Notes: generated from the letters alone by a model not told the origin. Positions 12,277 to 25,970 are shown, counted from the first letter of the stretch. The stretch: DNA of 64,000 nucleotides from Hygrophila difformis (GCA_030278955.1 JAOANR010000006.1:8021915-8085914), one strand, 5' to 3'. A program made the numbers and translations.

Positions 12277-12602
12277 TGGCAGCAACAGCGCAGCTACTGG
12301 TATCAGTTTCACAATCATGAAGATTTTTTAGAATTACCGTTATTTATGATTGTTCATGCATTAATTATGGAGTTGGCTCTCATTGGAACAGAGAATTCAA
12401 ATCATATGGTGAATTGTTCTAGGTATGCATTTATAGAATTTTAAGAATGTTTCACAGTTGAACCCACTGTTGTTGTGCAGAATGTAAACTAGTTCCAAAA
12501 CCAGTGAGTTAGAGTAAGACAGTCATGATTTATGAAATGACTTCCCCACTAAATCATCAACCGTTTTTGCTAGTAAAAGTAATCACACCTTTGAGGATCC
12601 TA

Positions 12603-14330
12603 TCATTCACTGCGGTTCTCAAATCCCAAACCATCGCCTAAACTCTTTCTTTTGAGCGATCGAGGAGGACTGAAGGTCTTGGCGATCTCCTTTTGCAGAC
12701 ATTCCAGCGTTTTCAATATTTGCAGAAGCTTTTGCTCTGTTGAAAATCAAACATAGCTTCATAAAAAACCGATATGCAACCCATAGGGATACGAATGCAC
12801 TTCTGTAATAATAGCGACAATGAAGAACGCAACTTACATACATATTTAGTTCATTATTTAATCATTAAGTTTAACATGATTTTTGGTCATCGTTTACTTT
12901 CAGACTGGGAGTACTGATAAATCATTTGGCGGCTCACTCGTTATTGCAAAATTTCTTATATAGTCAAGAGTCAAGACCGTTAGCATATTCAGAAATACAT
13001 TGACCAAGTACTTAAGTGATCCAAAGCCAAGAACGTGCGCACACACATCAAACCATTATATAACAGCAAAAATCATATTGGTAACCAGCCTAATACATGT
13101 CTTCCCGCGATTCCATAAATTTTCTCGTAAGTGACATTCACTAACCTTTTTCCTGGCTTTTATTAGCGAGGACAGCTTCAATCATCTTATTAGCCATCAC
13201 TTGGTGACGAGCCTTTCCAAGCATACCATCAACTGGAAAATTGGCTGCATCTTTGAAAGCAAGCAGTGCTATAGCACTCTCCAACTCTTCCAAATATGTT
13301 GGCTGTAATAAATATAACTAAAATAAAACAATGATATTCCCCAAGAAAAAAAGGAATTTTCTATTAACTGCACATATTGAAAATAGATTTACTCTGAGAA
13401 CACAAATAAGCTAGCATCGAATGATTAGTTTTCTCAAAAGAGTAATGTTTCAATCAGAGAATTACATATTTCTCCGCATATAGGGCAAGTTTAGTCTGAG
13501 ATAACTCTATAGCTTCTTCGAATTTCTTCTTCTCAACCAGGTCTATGAAGCATTGCTGGTGGAGATGGAAAAAAGTTTGGGATCCCTCTTCAATGCCTAC
13601 ATCCGAAAATTTTAAAAATACTGTTAGTGGCTGGCATGATACTATTGTGCCATATAATACCAGGCCAGACAAAGTGCCGCCACCAATTTTCTACGGAGCA
13701 GAACAGACTACTTGCAAAATATTGACTTTCTTTCTATAGATAACAGCAAGAGGTAATATTGACTTCAACGAGCACACTTTACTTATTATTGAGACCCTTT
13801 ACAAAATTAATCATATAGGGTATATGTTTTGAAACTTGCCCATATTTAACTCAGAGCAGCAACTTGAAATAAAGGCGGCTGCAGACTATAGAGTAACCAC
13901 CTTGATGTAAACTGTAAGATTTGTCACCATAATTGTATTACTCCAATATTATTATAATCAATATAAGTTGAGAAGATCATACCTCACTATCAATTTGCTT
14001 GATTCTTTCAATAGCAGATAGTGTCTCGCCGCCTTCAATATTTTCCCTTATTAAGCGAATCGAAGCCAGAGTTGCAAGATCCATGTCCACTGTTATCCAT
14101 TAAGGACACATATACTTGAAATTGTATCAATTACTTTGTTTGACAAACTGACAGATAATAAAACGGTTGAGCGGACAATAAACAAGAAGGATACAATTTG
14201 TCCCAGATTCTAGTTGAAATGCTTGAGCACTGTGTCCATAACCCTCGGTAACTAGAAAATTCATCACCAATCCATGTGCATTCTCCTTGAGAGCCTGCAC
14301 ATTTACGATTTGTTCCTTCCAATCTGACAT
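12603..14330 (-). CDS. GID8-like LisH-CTLH-CRA protein, probable GID/CTLH E3 ligase subunit (219 aa)
   Basis: Five coding exons, complement of 14195..14330, 13988..14089, 13466..13596, 13146..13302 and 12603..12736, join in frame. A LisH motif is clear (GLVMNFLVTEGYGHSAQAF, about residues 20-38), followed by ESGTNLDMDLATL and a CTLH segment (RLIRENIEGGETLSAIERIK), then the CRA-like part (FFHLHQQCFIDLVEKKKFEE and LEELESAIALLAF). This is the domain order of GID8/TWA1, a scaffold subunit of the GID/CTLH ubiquitin ligase. The length matches the family (about 215-240 aa). The donor of exon 2 must be GTGAGG at 13987; the adjacent GTATGA would break the frame. A non-coding first exon is likely at about 15004-15130, with a GTAAGT donor at 15003. 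The C-terminus (KRKSLGDGLGFENRSE) differs from the canonical ending, so this may be a divergent paralogue. Confidence 0.85.
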
Positions 14331-15139
14331 GGATTTAATTTCCTCTTGTGTAACTTGTTAAAGTATATACTAAGTAGTCTAACCAAATGCATCACCACAA
14401 AAAGTTTTACGCGCTCTGTGTCAATCTAACAAGGATCGTATTGGTCAATCTAACAAATGCGAACAGTCTCAATGTCTTTGGGAAATAAAACAACGAAAAT
14501 GAAGTTTCACATAGTAAATGCATTTCATTTCTTAAAGCATTTTCAACATCATCTGCATTCATTTCCTACCTAATGATTTTAAACTTTTTCCTGGAAAAAC
14601 TATCCTGCACAAGAGTCTTAACCACAATAAGTAAATACCAGAAACGTGCATGTAAACCAGTATCGATTCTTGATAAATTCGCTTCAAATTGAAAAATGTT
14701 AAAAACCATACGCAAGGAATAAACACATGAACCTCACTCTAAAGTAATCTGCTCACGGTGATCTTGAGCTTGGCACACACAACACATCAACAGACAAAAA
14801 TAAATCTATGGTCAATTGAGAAGAAATTCATGAAATCAAAAAATGTACTCAAAAGAATGAGTCCGAGAACATCTTAAACATGAAGAAGAAACACAATAAC
14901 AACAAGCATGACTTGTAAACAAAATGCGATTATCATAACTCGCAACTCTTAAGCAATAATTCAATCCTCTCTGAAGGGGAGAACGTTATTAGTCACTACT
15001 TACCGTATCGATGGCGAATGCAAAGGAAAGAAATGGCGACTGTTCAATGCCCTGCGCATATACCGCCTATCTATAGAGGAAACGGTTACTTGGATCGAGC
15101 GCTCTCTTCAATGGAACAGCTACGAAATGGCGTGATCAT

Positions 15140-15700
15140 GTGTTTCATTTATCAAGTAGTTATATGAAGTATGACAAGTTTGCGCGGGAATTTAACGGCT
15201 CTCTTATTCGCGTACATGACCAAATAAAATGATTAATTAAGTATTTTATAGAATAAGTCAATAAGAACATGTTTTAAGTAAATGTGATTATAAATTTTTT
15301 ATTACTTTAATTTAAATATTACTATCATATTATGATGTAATCCTTTAATTCATACTTTAAAAATTTTAATAAATTATTTTTGCTCATTAAAGTGATTAAA
15401 TAGAATTTCATTTAAATTTATTAGAAACTAGATATAGGAAAATTTATGAGTTATACTTACCTATCTCCTTAAATATTCCTCCAAAAAAAAAATATTGCAC
15501 CATTTATACATTTTACGTAATTCAATAAATATTTTTAATCGGCAATAACTCATTTTATATAAAAAAATTATAAAAATAACTCATATTGTAATTATCAAAA
15601 TTACAAGGGGATATGAATTTTATTTTCTTAACAGTATAACTCATAGGTAATTACCTATGTTCACTTTTTCTTTTTTGACTTTTTTTTTTTAATATTCTCA
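15140..15700. other. Promoter side of the GID8-like gene and AT-rich spacer
   Basis: No other gene is visible. Part of it (about 15470-15620: 'attcaataaatatttttaatcggcaataactca') resembles the body of the local Stowaway-like family, but clear ends are missing. Confidence 0.4.
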
Positions 15701-15710
15701 GTTGATATAT

Positions 15711-16937
15711 GGAAAAAAAGATAAATATGTCCTTTTTCTTTTCAAAAAATTCAAATCAGTCATTTTTCTATTTTATTACCAAAACAGTCCTCTACAAATG
15801 TTAATTATGTTCAAATCAGTCCTTTTTTCACTAATTATATTCTAATTGCTGACGTGGCAAGGGTTTTAATTTAAACCTGACACGTGTGCATAATATTAGT
15901 CATTTTTCTTTTATCTTTTGCCAATTCAGTCCTAAACTTTTATTTTGTTCTATTTAGTCCTCTACCTCAATCACTCATTTTTATATTAATTGGCCTCAAA
16001 CCTTTCAAATTATTTCATTTTAGGCCCAGAACCTTAAATTTTTTATTATTACTAATCCATTTATCAAATAAATGCACAACATACTTCCATAAATAAAATT
16101 AAACACCAAACCTCATATATTGGGTTCGACTGCTTTGTTATCGGGTCTTTCAAGTACCGGAATTTTACGGACTCTCTCTAATAACCACTCGACCGCAACC
16201 GATTGTTCATTGGTTTTGGTTTCCTTCAGTAACAATCAACAGAATCTTACTTTGCGTCATACCTTAGGATGTAGCAATATTTGAATAAATGATTTAACTT
16301 GAATTTTTGGAAGGTTATGGATACAGGAAGCCTTGGTTTTATTGAAAAATATTAATATTATAAAAATATTAAAAAAATAGCCTGAATTTTATTGTCCACA
16401 AAGTATGATTGTGCTGATTGTTGCTGAAGGAAACCAGAACCAATGAACCATCGTTACGGTCGGGTGGTTAGAGAGAGTCCGTAAAATTCGGAACTTCGAA
16501 GATCCGGTAACAAGGCGGTCAAACCCAATGTATGAGGTTTGGTATTTAATTTTATTTACGGAAGTATATTGGGCATTTATTTGATAAATGTATTAGTAAT
16601 AATAAAAAAATTAAGGTTCTGGGCCTAAAATGAAATAATTTGAAAGGTTTGAGGCCAATTAATATAAAAATGAGTGATTGAGGTAGAGGACTAAATAGAA
16701 CAAAATAAAAGTTTAGGACTGAATTGGCAAAAGATAAAAGAAAAATGACTAATATTATGCACACGTGTCAGGTTTAAATTAAAACCCTTGCCATGTCAGC
16801 AATTAGAATATAATTAGTGAAAAAATGACTGATTTGGACATAATTAGCATTTGTAGAGGACTGTTTTGGTAATAAAATAGAAAAAGGACTAATTTGAATT
16901 TTTTGAAAAGAAAAAGGACCTATTTATCCTTTTTTCC
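15711..16937. mobile_element. MULE-like long-TIR element, copy 2 (1,227 bp)
   Basis: Same family as the element at 8182. It starts GGAAAAAAAGATAAATA and ends with the reverse complement of GGAAAAAAGGATAAATAGG, with long arms and an AT-rich centre. The target duplication is 10 bp with one mismatch (GTTGATATAT at 15701-15710 and GTGGATATAT at 16938-16947). It is non-coding; the recurring 70-codon frame at 15884-16096 and 16552-16764 is again TIR sequence. Confidence 0.86.
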
Positions 16938-17020
16938 GTGGATATATGAAATGAAACCATCGCTTTCTTCCGTTCCAGCATTTCCTTGCTAAAAGAATTT
17001 CAAAACCATCTTAAACCCTA

Positions 17021-17188
17021 GGACCTAGCCCAAGCGGTTAAGTCCCTTGACTTCCAACGGAAGGTTGGAGGTTCAATTCTCACCGGCCCCCTATCCCTCC
17101 CTTTATTTCCCCTTTGTAATTGTGTGGCATGGGCTCCCACCACCCCTTTTCAGGCCTTTAATGGCTCCTCAAAAAAAAAAAAAAAAAC
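17021..17188 (+). mobile_element. tRNA-derived SINE with poly(A) tail
   Basis: It begins with a tRNA-like head: A-box-like TAGCCCAAGCGGTTAAGT and B box GGTTCAATTCT. A pyrimidine-rich part and a GGCATGGGCTCCCACCAC segment follow, and it ends ATGGCTCCTC plus about 17 A. A 9-bp target duplication TAAACCCTA flanks it (17012-17020 and 17189-17197). This is the structure of a plant SINE mobilised by LINE machinery. A degraded relative lies at 33190. Confidence 0.85.
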
Positions 17189-17536
17189 TAAACCCTATAC
17201 ACACAAAAATTAAAATACAAAAACAAAAAAAGAAAAAGAAACAACCTTATTATTTTAATAAATCCATCTAAAAGCGTCCAAAATATAAAGACTTAATAAC
17301 AAACACGAGGGGATCGTAAACATATTCATATTATATTTATTAATTAATCAATTACTAAACCAAAATTATACAAACCGAAGGCAACAAAGAGACACAGACA
17401 GACAATGATGCAATTCATTCATCCTGTGCCTATATCCTAACAACAAATTATGGCAATATATCAAGAAGAATTGAAAGAAGAAAAAAGAAGCTTCTAATAA
17501 GACTGTACAATGTCTGTCTCGGTATATTTCTTCGCA
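17189..17536. other. A-rich spacer and probable 3' UTR of WAPL
   Basis: No gene is seen. The bases just below 17537 should be the 3' UTR of WAPL on the minus strand. Confidence 0.5.
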
Positions 17537-20500
17537 TCAGGGCGTCCTGCATGACTCGATCACTTCAAGAACAGCCCTGTGTGTCTCAGCTGAAATCACA
17601 TTCAATGTCATATGAAATTCCTGCACAAGAATTTGCATCATATCATGAAATTGTTAACCAACCGGGGATTTTTTATTGACAGTTCTGAAATTGCATACCA
17701 CAAATCTCTCGAGCACGGGAACCAATATTTTCAGGTTGTGATTGGGAAGGCACTTGGCAATGTTATTACGTATCCTCTTGCTGGTAGAATTTGGAGAAGA
17801 AAATAAATTGGCAAGGTCACGAGTATGATACAGTAAATGCAAAAATTTCACCAGTGTATTCTCAAAGACCTAAAAATTCCCTGTTCTCAAAATATCAGCT
17901 AAAATCCTCATTTGATATGAAAACTTGTCAAAAGTACCTACACGCCTGGAGAGGTTCCACCCCAACTCTTCAAGTGAATGGAGTTGGTAGTCACGAGTGG
18001 TTGGGGTTGAAATTTTCCAAAGGCGTGTGTGTCACTTCTTTCTTTACCAGCATTTGGTTAGTATAATGGAAAAAATTGTTCTTACTTAAAAAATCTCCGC
18101 TCCCCCTGCCCCTCAAAAAATCCACTTTTTTAGAACCCATCCTTTGAAGAACCACAGAAACACACTTACAGACATTTTAACTGTTTTAAAAGCCGAGGCA
18201 AAACATTTTGAAAAGACACCATTTTCAAACACCTTGTGAAAATATAGGGAATTTTTTGTAAGAAGCGTTTCAACAGGGGTTTTAATACTGAATCTTTTTG
18301 TACCATTCACAGTTAGTAATTTTTCAAAACACGGGGTGTTTTAGAATCTACACAGAAACATACAGGTGGCTTTTTGCCTTTTTGCATTATTCCCATTAAT
18401 AAATTTGGTAGCTGATGACTAACCTCTCTGTTGAAAGGAATGCGAGAAGAAGAGCTGCATGAGCTTCGACGATCATTTTCTCAGCTTCTTTCTGTCCCTG
18501 TAATAGTGACTCTTCATCCTCCTAAACAAAACAGAACAAAACATAACCAAAAAAAAAAAAAAAAAAACTGTGTTACAGGACCCGTCCATAACTCTCACCT
18601 CTTTTGGGATGATATTTCAGGCAATAAATATCGTAATAAAGGAACTTGCATCCTTACCAAAGAAAAATGTTTATCCTCTCCAGAAACCTCACCGCTGCTT
18701 TGATTAGCCAGAAAGATAGAGCATAGTAGTGAGATCACATCATTTTGATGTTTTTCAGAGTCCGACCCTTCCTGGTTGGGTACTGAAACCCGAGCTGCAG
18801 CAAGGCGAGATCTGTGGAATAATAGAACCTTCTTATGTTTTCTATTATGTAAAACAGTAAAAGGAACAAGGCAGGCAAACCAAAGACCAAGAAATGCATA
18901 ACATAACCAGATGATGCACAATAAATACAGTATGCTCATGCACAATAAGTTAATCTACCTGTTGCGTCCATCCTTTTCCACCAAATTCACAAGCAAACCC
19001 AATATAGAAACAAGAAAATCCAGTTCTTCATCAGTGAGAGATGTATTGCTGCAATGGTTACTCCTCGGACTTGATTTAGACGACAAACTACCATCCATGT
19101 CATCAACAATGTGTGACGAAGATGAGCCAAAGGATGGAAAATGACCAGCAATCAAAGATGCCAAGATTTCTAATCCACCATTTGTTGCAATTTGTAGACA
19201 GCCCTCAGGGTTATCGTTGGTCAAGTTCATAAGAACCTGAAAATAATTTTGCATGAAATCTAATAGCTTCCCAAAAGCTTGATGTAACAAGTCAATTCAA
19301 TTTGTAAATGTGCCATAAACCAATTCAATTTGTAACAAGTCAATCCCAGGAACAACTACCATTTGAATGAACAAAGGCAAAGTAATTTATCAAGAAACAT
19401 AAAAAGCTTATCAACAACCTTCCAGTTAAATAAACTCTTGGGAAGTGACAAACTTTACAGCTTGAAATGTAATGCTTTAAAGAAAACTCAATATTTCAAA
19501 ATTCGAGTACCTTGACAGCTGTAAGAAGACAATCTAACAGAAGGTTGGACTTGTCTTCATGGACACCAGAGGTACTAGGAGCCTCCTGAGAATGATGGAA
19601 TTCAATGTGGTTTGATTCTTGTTGGCTTGATAGCACCATAGAGTGACTTCCATCTTTATATCCACTTGCTGCCACCTGACTTTCTTGGGAAAAGGACTTC
19701 TTTACACCACCATATAGTGCATCCCACTTTGAGGGTTCAAACTCATCATCATCAAATGCAAAAGGATCCTCGGTGTCCTCCATAATTGGGAAGTTGGTAC
19801 GTAATGGCTGCTTCTTTCCAGCACCAAATTCCAACTGAGAATCATTACTACTCATGAAAGCTTCACTCATCGAATTCTGAGATGTTCCACTGCATGATCC
19901 TGCTTCAGAAGAAGCTATTCTCATTTTTAGCAGCAGAGGATCAGCAGATAGTTCAGGGGTTTCGGAACTTCTAGACTCAAAAGGCGCTGAATGACTACCC
20001 CCATCGGACGTATCACCCATATTTTCATTCCCAGAGCTGCTCAAAGAACTTCTCAGTAAAGAAACACCTACACATCATTGAGTCATCAATCAAATTGATG
20101 GAAAAATCTAAACTGGAAACAGTACATAGTATACAACAATAAATTACCTGAGAGGATCTTAATGACACTTAAAACAAGCTTAACGAAAGAACGTGTAGCT
20201 TGTTGGCCTGTAATGTCTCCTCTCATCCCAAGCAAATGGCACTGTAATGAATAATCAACTTAAAGATGGGGTTCCCAAAATATAACATCAACAATAGATA
20301 ACGACTAAGCACAGAGACATGAAGGGTATGCAAAATGAAATGTACGGTGTAATGCAGGGGAGCAGGTACAAATATTACACCTGGTTGTCTTTGCTCAAAA
20401 ATGTAGCATTTTCCATGATCTTCAGACATTTCAAAAGCAGTTCTAGACTTTCTATCCCTGAAATATCCTTGGTATCCAAAGCAAAAGTTGGACTTTTCTC

Positions 20501-23500
20501 CAACCATTCCTACAAGATCACAGCATAAGATTATATCTCAATTATGTCAATAATACAATATAAAAGGAAGCAGTGTAGTTGAGTTATCACTCCAAGGTGC
20601 ACATTCAAGAAATGCACACCTCCAGCCATGAATAAAACCAAAAGTTCAACACTAAAAAATAGCCCCCAGCAATTTCAATTATTTTAAACATTGATTTTAA
20701 CATTTGATTAATAAGCAGAAAAGAAACATTAAATTCTATCAAGTAAATATATTTTAGGCTTTCTACTTTTCACATTTATCCATAAATATACTTATATATC
20801 CCTATCTATTTTAAACAATTTGCTAGTGAACCAACTTTCCTAAAAGCTTAAACTATTAGGGAAAAGAATCCAATAGCATATATCAGTCCTCAACACAATT
20901 AATGTTGATATCTTCTAGACATACAAAAAGATATAATTTAATACTAATACTCAGTACTCACAGATCCAACATTATATTATTTCTATACACAATCACACCA
21001 ATAATCATTATATAATATTTTTAAATATTACTTGTAATAAAGACATAACCTATGTGCACAATAATAATTAATCATGCCAACAACATTTCTTTGTATCAAG
21101 ATGAAAACATTATAATATTACTTAACTTCATCATAATTATTTATATTTTCTGATAAAGATTTTTTTACCAAAATAATCATCACAGAGAATATTTGAAACA
21201 AACAAATGTTAACTGTAAATCTAATAAATATGGAAAAAATGAATTATGAATCAGGTTGATAATTAATATATATATTGTTAAATCTAATGTTACTGTTTAG
21301 ACCTCTTTTACATTATACTATATATTAATGTTGTTAAGAAAACATCTTAAATATACAAATAAATAATAACATAGTTCCTTTTTATTTTAGAAAAATTAAA
21401 ATAAAAGTGGGCCCCCAATTTCAAGGGTTTGTTGTGATCCCTCGAAAAGTCATCCTTGCCCATACCGTACACTAAGCTTCAACGTACTGTATTCAATGAA
21501 TTTTCATACTGTTGAAAGCACTCTACAATCCTCCAACACCAAATGAAATATCAGTCCACATTCTGAGTCTAAATTAAAGCAAAACCAATCAAGAAAACAT
21601 ACAGGCTCACACCTCCATTATACAGTGACACTTTCTTGCCACTTCAAACACAGCATCAAGTCCCCCATATTCTCTCAGTTTTTCCTTGAAGTTGGCCCCA
21701 GATTTCCGAAAAGTACTAGAGGTGTCTGAGATGAGTAAAAGAAGAGCAAATAAATAAATAAATAGAGAGAGAGAGAGAGAGAGAGATTAGAGATTAGAGA
21801 GGCATCAGAATGGAGATAGAGTTCAACTAAAGTTCTACGAAGACAAATTATGTGCTAGTTTTAATACAAATGGAAAACCAAAGAGAATTAAAGAACTAGT
21901 ACAGATTTAGAGAATCAACGTAAAGAAGCAACATCATAACATTAATTCAAAGACGTAAGATAATGTGAATGGAGTTTGGTGATATAGAAGTGCAAATAAT
22001 ACAAGCAAGTTCACGTACTTCAACTAATTGAATAACTGCTAGCAAAGACGATAAAACCTATTTATTGTATTACAAAGTAACATTCAGCCAGTATTAAATT
22101 CTAAAACAGACGGAAATTTACGAAAAATTAAAACAAAACAAATTCAGAAGCACCATTTCACAGAAAGGTAGTTTCCAAACCTTCCATTGAGAGACTAGCT
22201 GAACAAGCTTTCTCCATTGTAAGCAAACTAATCCACTTAGGATTCAATTCAGGATCTTCCATTCTGGAATCACTGTCGTCTCTTGGCTTTATCTCCTTAC
22301 AACTGACAAGTAATTCCCGAACCTTGATCATGATTGCAGAAGAATTGGAATCTGTTCCTTTGGTTGAATCTTGTAACAAACCAGCATTCTTGCACAGGCC
22401 TAGAAGCTTACTACCAACAGGAAGTGCTTTACTCTTCGTAGCACTGGATGTAACTGGTTTCAGCAATTTTAGTAGAAACCGAATGCCATTTGGTGAATAT
22501 AGAAGATGGTCTTGACCCTGAAAAGGGGATAAATTAAATAAAATTAGCAAATGAGCTGGCAGCATGGTAAATTCTTGAATCTCATTTGACCAAAAAAAAA
22601 CTCATTTACACCATAGGATAGGCTAAGCATCTCACTCACATCATTTGTTAGAATGTAAAATAAAGCCGCAACAGCAAGATTGCTTGGGGTGTCATCCAAA
22701 CTGAGTCCCATAACCGCATCAATGATAGTTTTGGTCATCCTATAAAGATATCAACAATTAGAGTATGCATAATCATCTTGACCTAACTCTATAAATAGAA
22801 TTTAGGACCTCTAGCTACCCATATATTTATTCGCAATCGCAAATCCAGCCTTCTTTTAAAGAATATGCTAATTAACATGCTCCCAAGAATACAGATTATT
22901 TCAATGAATAAACATTATAAAATAAAATTAAAAAAAAAAATAAGGATGAACTAAGATAGTGTTAGGGCTTAGGAGTACAATGATATAATTCACAAACTCA
23001 AGGAGACATACATTCCCATCCTATCTTCTGCTAACACTGCTAATGAAGCGTGGGAAACATTCATTAATTTTCCGCTAGTATTGTGTGACACTTATGCGGT
23101 GTTTGGTAGGAGAGTTATGGCATGAGGATTTGCAATCACAACCAAAACCCATGCTTTTGGGGTTAATGTTGGTGAAGGTTTGGTTACCGAGTACTTCGTT
23201 TATAATTCTTTAATAATAAACTTATAAAAATATTTCCTAAAAAGTAAAATGCCAATTATATCCTATAAATACAATATAAAGCAACAAAATAAGCATTTCC
23301 ATTTAGTTAAAATTAAAATTAAAAATGTAATCCATTCAACTAAATTATGTATACGAATTCCATCTTCACCCAAACAAAATATTTAAAGTTATCAAATCCA
23401 ATTCAAACCCAACGGATATAAACCCATCCTAATTGCAATTATAGTGCAAACCAAATGGCCCCTAATTTCAACATTTAATCAAAAGATAAAACAATGATAG

Positions 23501-24702
23501 AATGAATGCTATGTAGTAAGAGTTCCTAAATATTCCAAAATACAGACGTATAAAATAGCATAAACCATAACCCAACAAGTGTGCATGTTACTTATTATGT
23601 CCTGAATGCTGCAAGATTTTAGAAATTGGTATTCCTGTTCCCTGATTACTCCATAAGTTGACAGATGTTTTCTTAGAAACTTGCCAAGAGATACAATTAA
23701 AATCCCAGAATATCAAGACCAATATAAAAGCTAAATTATGTAACACCACTATACATGTAAAGTAATATTGGATAAACTAAAATACCCATGAACCCTCAAG
23801 AGCCGCCTCTGCTGCATTGATCCACAAATCGATAACAATGATAACAGGCTTGCCCTCCTGATCTTAACTGGCCCTCCCTTCTTCAATCCATCCAATGCAA
23901 AATTCACCTCATCCTCGTGCTCCATCATCTCTCCACACTCTTGTGTCTCCATCAGTGTCGTTGTAAGCTCCACATAACTAGGTTCAGGCTTCTTTGATTT
24001 CATCTTCTTCTTTTTCTTCTTCATTTGCAAAACCCCATTTTCTCCAAAATCCTTTTCCTTGAATTTTCCCAAACCCTTTTTAACTTCCCTGCAATTCCCA
24101 CTAGCCTCACTTTTACTTGAAGGACGAATCCTCAAATCATTCAACTCCTGGGATGAACTCAACACATACACCTCCGAATTAGCATTCTTGGACTTCTTTG
24201 ATTTCCATAAATCATCCGATAAGCCAAAACCCCTATTCCCCCTCCCTTTGCTCTGAGGTAGAACCATCAAATCATCCTCCGATGAATTGTACTCAAAAGG
24301 ATCGTAATTTTCTTTCTTAAGCTTCTTCGATTTCTGGAAATCCCCGTTGGAAATCTCCAAAACCTCAATTTCCTTCGATTCTTGGGACGAACTTAAACCA
24401 AGGGTTTCCGAATGAACTGCGACCATTTTCGATTTCTTCAATTCCAAAGAGCCGTCGCCGCCGCCATCTTCACCTGTTCTTGTAGGTGAAAATTCCAACT
24501 GCCTCGAATCCTCATGCGAATCGAAACTATAGGGATCGGACCACTGACAATGAGTGGAATCTTGAGACGGAAACGTAAAATCATAGACATCTTGAGGGCA
24601 TTCCTGGGACGAATAATCCGAAACCCCTTCCGCAATACTATTCCGCCCAGAATAGCTCCTCTCTAAGCCTCTACCCTTTCTGCCGTACGTTCTAAACATC
24701 AT
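17537..24702 (-). CDS. WAPL: WAPL, cohesin release factor (980 aa, 12 exons)
   Basis: Exons (complement): 23786..24702, 22640..22739, 22181..22517, 21613..21725, 20381..20509, 20148..20241, 19511..20067, 18959..19236, 18658..18811, 18424..18521, 17699..17780, 17537..17620. All join in frame at GT/AG sites, total 2,943 nt. WAPL opens the cohesin ring with PDS5 and removes cohesin from chromosome arms in meiosis and mitosis. The N-terminal third is low-complexity and basic, with repeated SSQE motifs and a KKKKKKMKSKK tract. The conserved C-terminal WAPL region begins at about residue 265 (MMEHEDEVNFALDGLKKG, RRASLLSLLSIC). It includes LLKCLKIMENATFLS, EDPFAFDDDEFEPSKWDAL, LTAVKVLMNLTNDN, LDFLVSILGLLVNLVEKDG and the terminal ILVPVLERFVEFHMTLN. 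It matches recalled Arabidopsis WAPL throughout. A 5' UTR intron is likely (GTACGT donor near 24844). It is divergent from TRAPPC13, with about 2.1 kb between start codons. Confidence 0.95.
21764..21786. repeat. (GA)n microsatellite in WAPL intron 3
   Basis: About eleven uninterrupted GA units follow an AAAT tract, inside the intron between WAPL exons 3 and 4. Confidence 0.9.
23097..23462. mobile_element. Possible MITE in WAPL intron 1
   Basis: The left side carries GCGGTGTTTGGTAGG and the right side AACCAAATGGCCCC, the 'GTTTGGT ... ACCAAA' type of ends seen in many plant DNA elements. The inverted repeat is imperfect and I could not define a target duplication. Confidence 0.35.
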
Positions 24703-25669
24703 CCCCCGTCACCCTCATAAAAGTCCAAATCTCTTTTCGCACGAATCAAACAAGAGGGGTTTCAAGGAGGAATATCAAATTCCTGATAGATGGGCAAAAT
24801 CAAAAAGGAAAATTGGGAAAGAATCCAGTACCCAGTCGACGTACCTCAGATTCTGCTCCGCATGAGGAAATTGGAAATCACCGCCGGAGATGAGAATTTC
24901 GATGCAGGCGATAGCTGTTTTTAGGGTAAATTTTTATTTAGGAATGAAAGCAACGCATAAAGAGTTAAAGGAGAGGACACGATTAGAAAAAAGGTCGTTC
25001 GAGCTTGAGAGTTTTTCTTAGATTTGATAGCTGAGGGTAAGGGTATTTTAGTCTGGACGACCATAATTTAAAATCCTGAGATCGCAACCGTTGGTGCAAT
25101 CGAACGGTATGCGGCACGCTATTGCGAAATACACAGTAGGAAAGAAAGGGATGGTTGAGAGTTGAGTTGAGACTTGCGAGTGTCGTGTCCTTGACTTGAC
25201 TCCTTGGATGTGAGTGGTAATTAAGGGTGAATAATTAACTAGTAAAACTATTTGAACTTAACTCGAAAAAAAATTGATTCGTACTTAAAAATTTTAAATT
25301 TGAGTTGGGTTATCAAATATTTAATTATTGAGCTCGAGCTCGAGTATAAGAATACGAAACTCATCGAGTATCGAGTACGGTATGCTTATTAAAATTAATT
25401 TCTATTTATATTAGTTTTTAAAAAAATATTTAAGGATCAATCATAATTTAGCTATATTCAAATATACCATCTGCTCTCATAGTAACACATAAATACCCAT
25501 TCTCCTATACACAATTCCAAATCATCATTAAAACATAGATATATCTCTATATTTATAAATGAGAATGGCTACTGTACTGCATGTCTGATCATAGTACATC
25601 AAAATAATCTAACTATGAAAAATAAAAATGGTAAAACTATAAAAAAAACAAAATATAGCAACAAAATTC

Positions 25670-25970
25670 ATTAAGTATCACTTAAATGTACTTATAAGTG
25701 TATCACTTAAATGCATGTGAGTATGTCTTGAATGTATAAACATAAACATATGTTTTTGCAATCGGTTGAAATGCATGTAATTATGTTGCTAAAATGTATA
25801 TCGGCGTATCGCTTAAATGTATACTCATAAAACTCTGCATTGCAAACCGTTGAAATACATATCGTTATGTAGCTTAAATGTGTATGGATATATTGTACAA
25901 ACCAATGAAATACATATAGTTATTGAGCTTAAATTTGTATAGGTGTATAAATATAAAAATATGCCTTACA
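25670..25970. repeat. Degenerate tandem repeat of about 60-90 bp units
   Basis: At least three decayed units recur, each built as 'TTGCAAxCxGTTGAAATxCAT' then 'GTTATGTxGCTTAAATGT' then 'GTATxGGxxTAT'. Examples lie at about 25,755, 25,845 and 25,895. The unit has no recognised coding or RNA identity. Confidence 0.5.

Noticed and set aside
8355..16764. A 70-codon open frame repeated four times with high similarity (8355-8567, 9026-9238, 15884-16096, 16552-16764)
   Set aside because: Each copy is exactly one arm of a MULE-like element, read inward from both ends. The repetition is explained by the TIR, not by a conserved protein.
17021..17095. A functional tRNA gene
   Set aside because: A and B boxes are present, but the cloverleaf does not close with a proper acceptor stem, and the unit continues into a poly(A)-tailed, target-duplicated SINE.
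18113..18310. 65-codon minus-strand frame between the last WAPL exons
   Set aside because: It lies wholly inside a WAPL intron. Using it would break the joined frame between exons 10 and 11.
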